Below are positions 1-7,305 of a DNA stretch of 10,441 nucleotides, piece after piece. Source of the stretch: a bacterium (GTDB taxonomy: Bacteria > Ratteibacteria > UBA8468); assembly GCA_030630065.1 (NCBI GenBank), contig DAOVNU010000009.1, positions 1 to 10,441 on the forward strand, given 5' to 3'. A program made the position numbers and the translations under genes. The notes beneath the pieces are model-generated. The model saw only the letters and a program-made list of their open reading frames with translations, was not told the origin of the DNA and ran no database searches. Numbering within the stretch: the first letter of the stretch is position 1; the number at the start of each line of letters is the position of its first letter.

Positions 1-214
1 CTGCGGAAGGGGTTTTCTCCAGAAGAGATATTTGCTCCGGTTCCTGGGCGGAAATATCAAGCAATTCCTCATTAAGCACACCTAAGATACCCATTCGCGC
101 TCCGTATATTTTATCTATCCCGGGCGACATTTTTAAGACGTCAACTGCACCGCGAATACTATTATTAATTACCGCCGTCGGTCCGCCTGATTGGGCAATC
201 ACCACATTTTTCAT
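1..214 (-). CDS. 6-phosphofructokinase, probably PPi-dependent (N-terminal part, cut by window edge)
   Basis: Only the first 71 codons are present; the rest lies beyond the left edge. The start reads MKNVVIAQSGGPTAVIN, the glycine-rich first phosphate-binding strand and loop of the phosphofructokinase family, followed by KIYGARMGILGVLNEELLDI and a TPSA segment typical of the same fold. The GGPTAVIN form (in place of the GGDxxGxN of classical bacterial ATP enzymes) is common in the clade annotated as diphosphate-fructose-6-phosphate 1-phosphotransferase. The residues that decide ATP versus PPi use are not in the window, so the phosphoryl donor is inferred. The enzyme phosphorylates fructose 6-phosphate to fructose 1,6-bisphosphate in the cytoplasm. 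Its ATG overlaps the gnd stop codon as ATGA (4 nt), which indicates translational coupling and membership of the same operon. Confidence 0.88.
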   Translation of the reverse strand, partial: MKNVVIAQSGGPTAVINNSIRGAVDVLKMSPGIDKIYGARMGILGVLNEELLDISAQEPEQISLLEKTPSA

Positions 215-1704
215 TTCGTTATCTCTTTTTCCGGTCTATCCGGCAACATCCACTCCGTATGGAACTCTCTTACTTTTCCCTCCGGACTGATTATAACTTC
301 GGGCTTGTTTGCTCCGCCTATTTTAAAATAACCGTGTGCACCAAAATAATCTCTTTGCAAGGCAGCTACCTGAGCCGAAAACATAACCGGACTGCAAAGT
401 TGCAGGATATAATCATAGGCACTATCCATTGCCAAACTGGGTACTCCGACTTGATGCGCCATCTGAACTAAAAGCCCAAGTTTTTCAAGGTTTTTAGAGA
501 CAAACTTGGAGAATTTTGGCGCAGCAAGCAGATTTGGCAAATTTTCGTCTTCCCGATAGACCTGGGCAATCTCGTCAAGAAATTGAGCTCTAATGATACA
601 CCCGGCACGCCAGATTTTAGCAATTTCTCCTAAATTTAAATTAAACTTATATTTATCTGAAGCCGCTTTCAGCAAAGCGGTACCTTGAGCGTAGGAGGAA
701 ATTTTGGCAATATATAAAGCATCGTGAGCAAGTTCAATTAATTCACCTCTATGGAAACTCCTTTTCGTAGGGGCTTGATTTATCAAGCCCGCTCCTGACA
801 TTTTCAAACGTAAATCTTTATCCTGAGACATCTCCCGCGAAAAGACCGCAGCCGCAATTGTGGGAATCGGCACTAATAACTCCAGAGCACTCTGAACCGT
901 CCAGGTGCCGGTTCCTTTCATTCTTGTAATATCGGCAACTCTGTCCACAAGATATTCATCCGTTCCTTTGTGTTTCTCCCGGAGACCATCGGCGGTAATC
1001 TCAACAAGGTAAGAACGTAAAATGTCGTTTTCGCCATTCCACTTAGCCATCAGAGATGCAATTTCTGCGGACTCCATTCCTAATTTCTTAAAGAACCAGG
1101 CGCACTCGCCAATCAATTGCATATCGCCATATTCAATCCCGTTATGAACCATCTTCACGAAATGTCCTGCTCCGTCAGGACCAATATAGGCAACGCAGGG
1201 CTCTCCGTCAGATGCTTTACCGGAGATATCCTTAAATATTTCCTCAACAAGGGAATACGCCTCTTTCTCGCCGCCGGGCATCATCGACGGGCCCTTTAAC
1301 GCACCCTCCTCTCCTCCGGAGACCCCGGTGCCAATGAATAAAAAACCCTTTTTGGTTAACTCATTATTGCGTCTAATCGTATCCTTGAAATAGGAGTTTC
1401 CGCCGTCTATAATTAAGTCCCCTTTATCCAAAAAAGGAATAAGTTGATTGATAAAATTATCCACCGGCTCGCCAACCTTAACCATCAGCAAAATTTTTCT
1501 CGGGGACTCAAGGGATGCGATAAAATTTTTCAAATCATAAGCACCGATTACTTTCTTCCCTTTTGCCGGACCTTCAACAAATGCCCTGGTCTTTGCGCCA
1601 GTCCGGTTATATACCGCAACCGAATAGCCCTTGCTCTCTATATTCAAAGCCAAACTTTTCCCCATCACTTCCATACCGATAACACCAATATTTGCTTTTT
1701 CCAT
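211..1704 (-). CDS. gnd: 6-phosphogluconate dehydrogenase, decarboxylating
   Basis: Oxidises and decarboxylates 6-phosphogluconate to ribulose 5-phosphate, making NADPH, in the cytosolic pentose phosphate pathway. The product is 497 aa, a little longer than the usual 470-480 of the long-chain class. Visible motifs: N-terminal Rossmann fold with NRT at 33-35 (2'-phosphate contact), SGG at 129-131, catalytic Lys184, HNGIEY at 187-192 with catalytic Glu191, KGTGTW at 263-268 and RDYFGAH at 451-457. Two oddities. First, the dinucleotide fingerprint reads GMEVMG at 10-15, with Glu12 where family members usually carry Ala or Gly. Second, a perfect 20-bp palindrome with the GTAG motif lies inside the frame and encodes residues 305-312 of a loop between conserved blocks. 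The ATG follows an AAAGGG-like ribosome site. It sits 16 nt after the SDR gene and overlaps pfk by 4 nt. No glucose-6-phosphate dehydrogenase gene is visible here. Confidence 0.95.
   Translation of the reverse strand: MEKANIGVIGMEVMGKSLALNIESKGYSVAVYNRTGAKTRAFVEGPAKGKKVIGAYDLKNFIASLESPRKILLMVKVGEPVDNFINQLIPFLDKGDLIIDGGNSYFKDTIRRNNELTKKGFLFIGTGVSGGEEGALKGPSMMPGGEKEAYSLVEEIFKDISGKASDGEPCVAYIGPDGAGHFVKMVHNGIEYGDMQLIGECAWFFKKLGMESAEIASLMAKWNGENDILRSYLVEITADGLREKHKGTDEYLVDRVADITRMKGTGTWTVQSALELLVPIPTIAAAVFSREMSQDKDLRLKMSGAGLINQAPTKRSFHRGELIELAHDALYIAKISSYAQGTALLKAASDKYKFNLNLGEIAKIWRAGCIIRAQFLDEIAQVYREDENLPNLLAAPKFSKFVSKNLEKLGLLVQMAHQVGVPSLAMDSAYDYILQLCSPVMFSAQVAALQRDYFGAHGYFKIGGANKPEVIISPEGKVREFHTEWMLPDRPEKEITK
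767..790 (+). repeat. REP-like GTAG palindrome, copy 1, inside the gnd coding frame
   Basis: GTAG at 767-770 is followed at once by a perfect 20-bp palindrome at 771-790, with arms GGGCTTGAT and ATCAAGCCC and a TT centre. It has the same length, spacing and core (GATTYATC) as the copies at 8500-8523 and 9576-9599, but GTAG is on the + strand here. It lies within gnd and is read in frame on the minus strand as AGLINQAP plus the following Thr. The reading frame is intact. It falls in a loop that is variable in length and sequence in the 6PGDH family, between the RLKM helix and the ALYIAKISSYAQG block. Confidence 0.75.
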
Positions 1705-1720
1705 TTATCCCTTTATCTAT

Positions 1721-2533
1721 TTAAACGCCAGAAAATGCACTAAAGCCACCGTCAATAGGTATAACCGTTCCGGTAACGAACTTTGCGGCGTCGGAAGCAA
1801 GCCAGATACAGACCCCAATCAAGTCCTCCGGCTTGCCAAATTCACCCATAGGAGTATGAGCAATAATTGTCTTTCCACGGGCAGTAAGATTCCCTTTTTC
1901 ATTCAGAAGAAGAAAACGATTCTGTTGAGTAAGAAAAAAACCGGGGGCAATGGCATTCACTCTCAAATTTTTGTTGTATTCCCGGGCAAAATGAACCGCT
2001 AACCACTGCGTAAAGTTGCTCACCGCCGCTTTAGCCGCCGAATATCCCGGTATTCTGGTTAACGGCCTGAGAGCATTCATCGAAGAAATGTTAATTATAG
2101 AAGCGCTCTTATTTTTAATCATATTTTTTCCGAAGACCTGTGAGGGAAGAATTGCTCCCCCAAAAAGGTTAAGCCCGATTACTTTTTCTAAAGCCGGCAA
2201 AGGAAGGTCAAAAAAGGAAAGGTCCTTTGAAGTAGTTGCTTCTTTTCTGTTGCCTCCGGCGCAATTAACCAGAATATCTATCTGTTTAAAATCTTTGATT
2301 ACTTTATCTCTGCAATTTTTTATTTTCTCAGAACTCATCACGTCAATGTAATAACCTTTTGCTTTGATTCCTTCTCTTTTGAATTTCTCCACAATCTTAT
2401 CGGTGTCGATAATGTCACAGAGGGCAATTTCCGCTCCGGCTTTCCCCAAGCCCTCGCTAATCGCCGAGCCCAGGACACCCGCTCCTCCGGTAATTACCGC
2501 CTTCTTACCTTTTAAACTGAATAGATTTTTCAT
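1721..2533 (-). CDS. SDR family NAD-type oxidoreductase, resembling SDR-type D-mannonate oxidoreductase or KduD-like dehydrogenases
   Basis: A classical short-chain dehydrogenase of 270 aa, cytosolic and with no signal peptide. Seen: TGGAGVLG at 15-22 (cofactor loop), Asp40 at the end of the second strand (favours NAD(H) over NADP(H)), NCAGG at 90-94, catalytic Ser151, and Tyr164 and Lys168 in YSAAK, with the expected 13-residue Ser-Tyr spacing. The C-terminus PIDGGFSAFSGV and the NAIAPGFFLTQQNRFLL segment resemble sugar-acid SDRs annotated as D-mannonate oxidoreductase (fructuronate reductase). KduD or gluconate 5-dehydrogenase are alternatives, so the substrate is not settled. I chose the ATG at 2533 because it overlaps the iolB stop codon as ATGA; an ATG at 2551 would add six residues (MGGERK) lacking any family match. 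Pairing with iolB suggests the two act in sequence on a keto-sugar acid. Confidence 0.88.
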   Translation of the reverse strand: MKNLFSLKGKKAVITGGAGVLGSAISEGLGKAGAEIALCDIIDTDKIVEKFKREGIKAKGYYIDVMSSEKIKNCRDKVIKDFKQIDILVNCAGGNRKEATTSKDLSFFDLPLPALEKVIGLNLFGGAILPSQVFGKNMIKNKSASIINISSMNALRPLTRIPGYSAAKAAVSNFTQWLAVHFAREYNKNLRVNAIAPGFFLTQQNRFLLLNEKGNLTARGKTIIAHTPMGEFGKPEDLIGVCIWLASDAAKFVTGTVIPIDGGFSAFSGV

Positions 2534-3309
2534 TTTTCTTTCGCCACCCATCTATATTCCGGGTCATCATTTGGTCTTAAAATCCTTTTTTTGCCGGCTA
2601 AAATCCAGAGATAATAAATACGATATCCTGGAATTACTGCTACCGGATGATAACCACAGGAAATAGCCACGACATCATTATTTTTAATGGTAAAGATTTT
2701 ATCATCTTTTTTGTTATATACTCTCATCACCCCGAAACCATTCTTTGGTTCCAGTTTAAAAAAATAGAGTTCCTCTAATTTTGATTCATCGGGAAGATTG
2801 TCGGTATCGTGTTTATGGGGAGGATAACTACTCCAATTGCCTTTTTTATTGATTGTCTCCCCGACGAGAATATGCTCTGCTTTTATTCTTGTATCCACAA
2901 TATCATAAACATCCCTTCTAAAATTATTTTTACCAACCCTCCTTAATTTTACCTGCTGAGGAATTATTAAAACAGGCCTCCCTTTCTTTTTTGCCTTTAC
3001 CTTGCAAACAGCAACTTCGCAAACCGACTCCGCTTTTAATTCATAGGAAGTTCCGGGGGGAAGGTAAAGAGCGGTGGCTTTTCCCTTAAAAGGGTCTTTT
3101 CTTTTTCCCAGATGAGGGAAAGAATCATCCTTTGTTTTTATACCGCACCTTCCTCCCAAAATTACCAATACCGCCTCTTTGTCTTTTATTTCCTCTTTAA
3201 AAACAGCATTTTTCTTTAAACGGACAATTCCCAGTTCAATTAGTTTTAGCGACTTCAGGTTTTTAGTAACCGAGGTATAAGCCGGCTTTTCACAATAATG
3301 AGCATACAT
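2530..3309 (-). CDS. iolB: 5-deoxy-glucuronate isomerase (IolB) of the KduI/IolB cupin family
   Basis: IolB isomerises 5-deoxy-D-glucuronate to 5-dehydro-2-deoxy-D-gluconate in myo-inositol catabolism. The 259-aa product matches the family in length and shows its signature: GNWSSYPPHKHD at 157-168, with metal-ligand histidines 165 and 167; the LEELYFF segment at 178-184, with a likely Glu ligand; and the CGYHPV segment with His221. The end, AGKKRILRPNDDPEYRW, is also IolB-like. No other inositol gene (iolC, iolD, iolE, iolG, mmsA) is visible in the window. The gene is instead followed by an SDR with an ATGA overlap, a pairing that mirrors kduI-kduD of uronate breakdown, where KduI belongs to the same superfamily. 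The sequence is closer to IolB than to KduI, but the true substrate could be either. Start chosen from a strong ribosome site. Confidence 0.88.
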   Translation of the reverse strand: MYAHYCEKPAYTSVTKNLKSLKLIELGIVRLKKNAVFKEEIKDKEAVLVILGGRCGIKTKDDSFPHLGKRKDPFKGKATALYLPPGTSYELKAESVCEVAVCKVKAKKKGRPVLIIPQQVKLRRVGKNNFRRDVYDIVDTRIKAEHILVGETINKKGNWSSYPPHKHDTDNLPDESKLEELYFFKLEPKNGFGVMRVYNKKDDKIFTIKNNDVVAISCGYHPVAVIPGYRIYYLWILAGKKRILRPNDDPEYRWVAKEK

Positions 3310-3312
3310 TTT

Positions 3313-4557
3313 TTACTCCTTTCTAATCTTTCCGGTCCCGGCGCAATAAGGACAGTCCTGAAAATAGGAAGCATTGATACTTTCCGTTGTTCTCTGCCGA
3401 CTCATCTCCACCAACCCCAACTTTGAAATCTGCAGAATATTTATCTTCGCTTTATCCTTTTCTAAGTCCTTCTCCAAAGTTTTGTGCACGTATCTCTGGT
3501 CAGACGGGGACTCCATATCGATAAAATCAATAATAATAATTCCTCCTAAGTTGCGCAATTTAAGTTGGTGAACAATCTCCTGTGCGGCTTCTAAATTCGT
3601 TTTTAGAATCACCTCTCTGATATTCTTTCCTCGTACCCTTTTTCCGCTATTAACATCAATGGAGACCAATGCCTCCGTCTCCTCAATAATGATTGAACCG
3701 CCGCTTTTTAAACGAACCCTTTTTCCAAGAAGTTTTTCGATCTCCTTTTCTACTCCTTCACTTTCAAAAAGAGGAACTTTTCCGCGATAGAATTTTATTT
3801 TTCTCCCGGGAAAAGAATAGGGCTTTAAAAATCTAAAAATATTTTTATAGCGCAGAAGAGAGTCAACAACGATTTCATCTAAATCAGAAAAAACAAAATC
3901 CCTCAACATCCGTAAATCCAAATCAATTTCCTGAGAGAGAAGAAATGGAGCCGACACGGTTTTTGTTTTTACCTTCATTCTTTGCCATCTTTTTAATAAT
4001 TGCTTAACCTCATAAAACAAAATGTTTTTTTTCTGACCTTCAGCTAAAGTACGTACAATAACGCCTATTTTCTCAGGAAGTAAAGTTTCCAATAAACTTT
4101 TTAATCGCTCCCGTTCTTTCCCTTCTTTAATCCGTTTTGAGATACCCCTCTTTCTTTCCATAGGAAGTAATACCAGGTATCTGCCGGGGAGGGAAATACG
4201 GGTCGTTAATTTTGGCCCCTTAGTGCCAATAAAGTCCTTGACAACCTGAACTAAAATTTCATCTCCCTTCTTGAGTTTCTCAACAGGACGAAAAGCGGTA
4301 ATTTCCTCATCTACCAAATCTTCCTGGTAAGTGAGGTCTTCCGAAAAATCCTCTACGGGTAAAAAGCCGTGCCTCTCCTCCCCTAAATCAAGAAAAGAGG
4401 CGTTCAATGACGGAATGACCTTTTCCACTTTTGCCTTATAGATGTTTCCTACCCTTAATTTTCTCGTACTTTTCTCCACCAAAAAATTCTTGAGGACACC
4501 GTCCTGGATAATCGCTACCCGGAGATTATCTCCATTACAATTAATTAGAATTTTCAT
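3313..4557 (-). CDS. rng: Ribonuclease E/G family endoribonuclease (short, RNase G-like)
   Basis: A single-strand-specific endoribonuclease for mRNA turnover and rRNA processing. The 414-aa product keeps the catalytic core almost in register with E. coli RNase E: S1 domain about 35-125, 5'-end sensor Arg169-Thr170 in GVIVRT, Mg-binding Asp301 in VSIDVNSG and Asp344 in IIIIDFIDM (E. coli Asp303 and Asp346), and the zinc-link CPYCAGTG with Cys402 and Cys405. The protein stops only nine residues after the second cysteine, so the C-terminal small domain seen in E. coli RNase E and RNase G (489 aa) is missing. There is no degradosome scaffold either. The ATG has GAGGAG at 4568-4573, 10 nt upstream. 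The gene overlaps the end of the binding-protein gene by 17 nt. Family assignment is firm; the E versus G label is by size. Confidence 0.92.
   Translation of the reverse strand: MKILINCNGDNLRVAIIQDGVLKNFLVEKSTRKLRVGNIYKAKVEKVIPSLNASFLDLGEERHGFLPVEDFSEDLTYQEDLVDEEITAFRPVEKLKKGDEILVQVVKDFIGTKGPKLTTRISLPGRYLVLLPMERKRGISKRIKEGKERERLKSLLETLLPEKIGVIVRTLAEGQKKNILFYEVKQLLKRWQRMKVKTKTVSAPFLLSQEIDLDLRMLRDFVFSDLDEIVVDSLLRYKNIFRFLKPYSFPGRKIKFYRGKVPLFESEGVEKEIEKLLGKRVRLKSGGSIIIEETEALVSIDVNSGKRVRGKNIREVILKTNLEAAQEIVHQLKLRNLGGIIIIDFIDMESPSDQRYVHKTLEKDLEKDKAKINILQISKLGLVEMSRQRTTESINASYFQDCPYCAGTGKIRKE
3316..3322 (-). promoter_or_regulatory. Strong ribosome binding site for iolB, inside the end of the RNase gene
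   Basis: On the minus strand AAAGGAG lies 6 nt before the iolB ATG. The same bases are the last sense codons (Lys-Glu) of the upstream RNase gene, whose TAA follows directly. This fixes the iolB start at 3309 and packs the two genes with 3 nt between them. Confidence 0.8.
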
Positions 4558-6244
4558 TGATATAAATCTCCTCTATATTATGAAAAATACCGCCATAACC
4601 GGTAGGATGAAGATTACCGAATTTATTCCTCACCGCATACAAACTGGCAGAATTAACGGTATAGATTAAAGGCAATTCTCTATTTATAATCTCCTGCCAC
4701 CGGTCATAGAGAATTTTCCTTTTATCCCGGTTAAGTTCTTTTACCCCGTCCGCAAAGATTTGGTCAACTTTCCTCTCCCAGTTGGTAGCCGGGCTTTTCT
4801 TCCGGGGGTTCCAGATATGCAGTTGCCCGGAAGAAGCCCATACGTTTCTCCCGTTATGGGGCTCTATTCCGCCGGTAAGTCCGATTAAAGCTACATCCCA
4901 ATCAAAAGAGGAATCCAGTTTAGTTACCAGGGTATTAAAATCCAGGGGAGTAAAATGAAGCTTTATCCCTAATTTGGCAAGGTCATCGCTGATGATATTG
5001 CCGATATTGACTCTCTCTAAATTATCATTATTGGTGAGTAAAGAAAATTCCACCCGGTTTCCTGCCGCATCAAAAAGAAATCCGTTATGAATTCTAAAAC
5101 CGGCTTCCTTTAAAAGTTCTTTTGCTTTCTGCAAATTGTAGCGATATTTTTTTACCGCAGGATTATAGAAAAATCCACAACTTTCGTTCATCGGACCGTC
5201 CTGGGGATAGCCAAAACCAGCCAAAACGTTGGCAATAATGCTCTTCTTATCAATGCTATAGGCAATTGCCTCGCGGAATTTACGGTTCGTAAACCATTTT
5301 AACTTTACGGGAGAAATCGGGGATTCCGGATTTTGGTTAAAAACCAGAAAATTCGTTCCAAAAGCCGGGCCGGTATTATAAATGGAAAAATTTTTCTCCT
5401 TCTCCCTTGGCTTTAAGAAGGCATAATCCTGACCCCTTAGAGAGAGGGCATCAATCTTCCCTGCCTGAAACTTTAGCAATTGGGAATTCTGGTCGGGAAC
5501 GATTAAAAAAATAATCTTATCGATGTAGGGTAACCGATCATTGCCTTTTTTCTTCCAGTAATGAGGATTTTTCTCTAAAACAATTTTTTGACCCGCTAAA
5601 TACTGTTTTAATTTAAATGGACCGGTGCCAATGATTTCTGCAGGAGCAGTATTAATCCCCCAGGTAGAATTAAATTTCTTTTCGTCAACCGCCTTTTCCA
5701 AAATATGTTTGGGTAAAATCTCCTGCGTCAATACCCTCAAGAAAGGAGCAAATGGAGAGGGCAACCCGAACTGAACTCTATCCTTACCGATTTTTTCCAC
5801 TAAAAAGGGTTTACCTCCCACCATCAGGATATCGCGGGAACTGGTAGGAATATCAGGATTATAGATAAGTTTGTTATAGGTAAAAACAACGTCATCTGCC
5901 GTAAAATCCTCTCCATCAAACCATTGAACGTCATCTCTGAGATTAAAGGTCCAGGTAAGGCCATCCTTGCTTACTTTCCAACTTTTAGCAAGGCAGGGCT
6001 TTACTTCGGTTGTCACTCCATCGGTCTCGGTCAAACCCTCGAAGAGGAAACCGGTTATGGCGGTGGTACTCGTCTCCTTGGCAATAATCGAATTAAAGGA
6101 CTTTGGGTCGGTAGTGGTACTTAAGATTAACCTTCCCCCATACTTACCTTTCAGTTTTTGAGGGAACTCAACCGGTTTTTTCGAAGGACACCCTGTAAAA
6201 AAAAGAAAAAGAAGGCAAAAAAATAAAAAGCAATATTTTCTCAT
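4541..6244 (-). CDS. ABC transporter solute-binding lipoprotein, family 5 (DppA/OppA type)
   Basis: A 567-aa extracytoplasmic binding protein that should deliver peptides or another solute to an ABC importer. The N-terminus is a short basic start, a Phe/Leu-rich hydrophobic core and a lipobox ending FTGC, so Cys19 should be lipidated and the protein membrane-anchored. Family hallmarks: LAKSWKVSKDGLTWTFNLRDDVQWFDG beginning near residue 86 is given here in outline by its start LAKSW and end WFDG; TADDVVFTY follows; GTGPFKLKQY is at 206-215; and an NPHYW motif is about 15 residues later. The ligand cannot be read from sequence. No permease or ATPase gene is next to it, so it is an orphan binding protein in a metabolic operon. 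ATG at 6244 is preferred over a TTG one codon upstream; no good ribosome site is seen. Confidence 0.9.
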   Translation of the reverse strand: MRKYCFLFFCLLFLFFTGCPSKKPVEFPQKLKGKYGGRLILSTTTDPKSFNSIIAKETSTTAITGFLFEGLTETDGVTTEVKPCLAKSWKVSKDGLTWTFNLRDDVQWFDGEDFTADDVVFTYNKLIYNPDIPTSSRDILMVGGKPFLVEKIGKDRVQFGLPSPFAPFLRVLTQEILPKHILEKAVDEKKFNSTWGINTAPAEIIGTGPFKLKQYLAGQKIVLEKNPHYWKKKGNDRLPYIDKIIFLIVPDQNSQLLKFQAGKIDALSLRGQDYAFLKPREKEKNFSIYNTGPAFGTNFLVFNQNPESPISPVKLKWFTNRKFREAIAYSIDKKSIIANVLAGFGYPQDGPMNESCGFFYNPAVKKYRYNLQKAKELLKEAGFRIHNGFLFDAAGNRVEFSLLTNNDNLERVNIGNIISDDLAKLGIKLHFTPLDFNTLVTKLDSSFDWDVALIGLTGGIEPHNGRNVWASSGQLHIWNPRKKSPATNWERKVDQIFADGVKELNRDKRKILYDRWQEIINRELPLIYTVNSASLYAVRNKFGNLHPTGYGGIFHNIEEIYINENSN

Positions 6245-6257
6245 CAAAGATTTTGAT

Positions 6258-6551
6258 TTACTTTTCCTGGCTAATGGGCGCTTTCTCTTTTTCCAATTCC
6301 TGCTTAATGATAGAGGTGGAAGAAAATCTTGAGGAAAGCATTGTCAGGAGGAGAGAGGTAACGATAAAACCTGTTGCCAGAATACTGGTTGCCCTATTCA
6401 AAACGTTAGAGGTCTGGGCACCAAAAACGTTCTCTGCCCCGCCTCCTCCGAAAATGTTGGCAGTTGCTGCTCCTTTCCCGCTTTGTAAGAGAACTGCCAC
6501 AATCAGGAAGAGGGAAAAAGTAACATGAAGGATTATAAGAAAAGTATACAT
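6258..6551 (-). CDS. secG: Preprotein translocase subunit SecG
   Basis: A small integral membrane subunit of the SecYEG channel that assists protein export. The 97-aa product shows two hydrophobic segments, about 3-23 and 54-72, joined by the conserved LLQSGKG (21-27) and the glycine-rich FGGGGAENVFG (34-44) loop, which are diagnostic for SecG. The C-terminal tail is charged and not conserved. It lies 3 nt after tpiA and 13 nt before the binding-protein gene. A tpiA-secG order is common in bacteria. The secG ribosome site is weak, which suggests translation coupled to tpiA. Confidence 0.93.
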   Translation of the reverse strand: MYTFLIILHVTFSLFLIVAVLLQSGKGAATANIFGGGGAENVFGAQTSNVLNRATSILATGFIVTSLLLTMLSSRFSSTSIIKQELEKEKAPISQEK

Positions 6552-6554
6552 AAT

Positions 6555-7304
6555 TTAGTATTGCACGATTTTACTGAATGAATCGGCAGAGAGGGCAGCA
6601 CCGCCAACCAGGGCCCCATCAATATCTTCCTTTTGCATCAAAGAGGCAACGTTCCCCGGTTTCACGCTACCGCCATACTGAATCCTTAAAGAGGAAGCCA
6701 TTTCCTCTTCATAAAGAGCAAAAACCTCTTTTCTAATAAAGGAGTGAACCTCCTCGGCCTGTTCCGGAGTAGCGGTCTTTCCAGTGCCAATTGCCCAGAT
6801 TGGCTCATAGGCAATAACAATATTAGCGAGTTCTGAGGTTGAAAGACCGTCCAAGACACCGCTAATTTGCTGTTTTATTACGGAGAAGGTCAAATTCTTC
6901 TCCCTTTGCTCTAATGTTTCACCGATACAGATGATTGGTTTCATTTCCAAATTTAAGGCAAATTTTGCTTTCTGATTGACCAGAGAATTATCTTCCTTAA
7001 AGTAACGTCTTCTTTCGGAGTGGCCAATTATACAATAGAGGACACCAATCTCTTTGAGCATTGAAGGAGAAATCTCCCCGGTGTAAGCACCGGACTCCGC
7101 TGCAAACAGGTTCTGGGCACCGAGGGTAATTTTAGTTCCTCTTAACTCTTCGGCTACGGGAAACAAAGAGGTAAACGGGGGGCAGACAACTACTTCCCTA
7201 CCCTCTACATTCCGTAAATTTTCCTTCAATTCCTTTGCCAAAGAAATACTCTCGGCAACGGATTTGTTCATCTTCCAGTTACCGGCAATAATCGGTTTAC
7301 GCAT
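6555..7304 (-). CDS. tpiA: Triose-phosphate isomerase
   Basis: Interconverts dihydroxyacetone phosphate and glyceraldehyde 3-phosphate in glycolysis and gluconeogenesis. The 249-aa product has normal bacterial length and all active-site elements: Asn9 and Lys11 in AGNWKMN, His95 in IIGHSERR, the catalytic base Glu167 in AYEPIWAIGTGKTATP (phosphate-gripping loop), YGGSV at 210-214 and the GALVGGAAL phosphate-binding stretch near 230-238. It starts 1 nt after the pgk stop codon, so translation is almost certainly coupled, and no separate ribosome site is evident. It is followed 3 nt later by secG. Nothing is missing or unusual. Confidence 0.97.
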   Translation of the reverse strand: MRKPIIAGNWKMNKSVAESISLAKELKENLRNVEGREVVVCPPFTSLFPVAEELRGTKITLGAQNLFAAESGAYTGEISPSMLKEIGVLYCIIGHSERRRYFKEDNSLVNQKAKFALNLEMKPIICIGETLEQREKNLTFSVIKQQISGVLDGLSTSELANIVIAYEPIWAIGTGKTATPEQAEEVHSFIRKEVFALYEEEMASSLRIQYGGSVKPGNVASLMQKEDIDGALVGGAALSADSFSKIVQY

Positions 7305-7305
7305 A

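Noticed and set aside
2534..2551. Upstream ATG for the SDR gene
   Set aside because: The downstream ATG at 2533 overlaps the iolB stop as ATGA, as gnd does with pfk, and begins at the usual SDR position.
2783..2790. A fourth GATTCATC core like that of the palindromes
   Set aside because: The flanks do not pair, there is no GTAG, and the bases encode a conserved part of IolB.
5137..5160. GTAG followed by GCGAT near 5137 as a possible palindrome copy
   Set aside because: No complementary arm and no GATTYATC core follow; it encodes part of the binding protein.
6197..6240. A/T homopolymer-rich tract as a possible repeat or regulatory region
   Set aside because: It encodes the Phe/Leu-rich signal peptide of the binding lipoprotein, which explains the composition.
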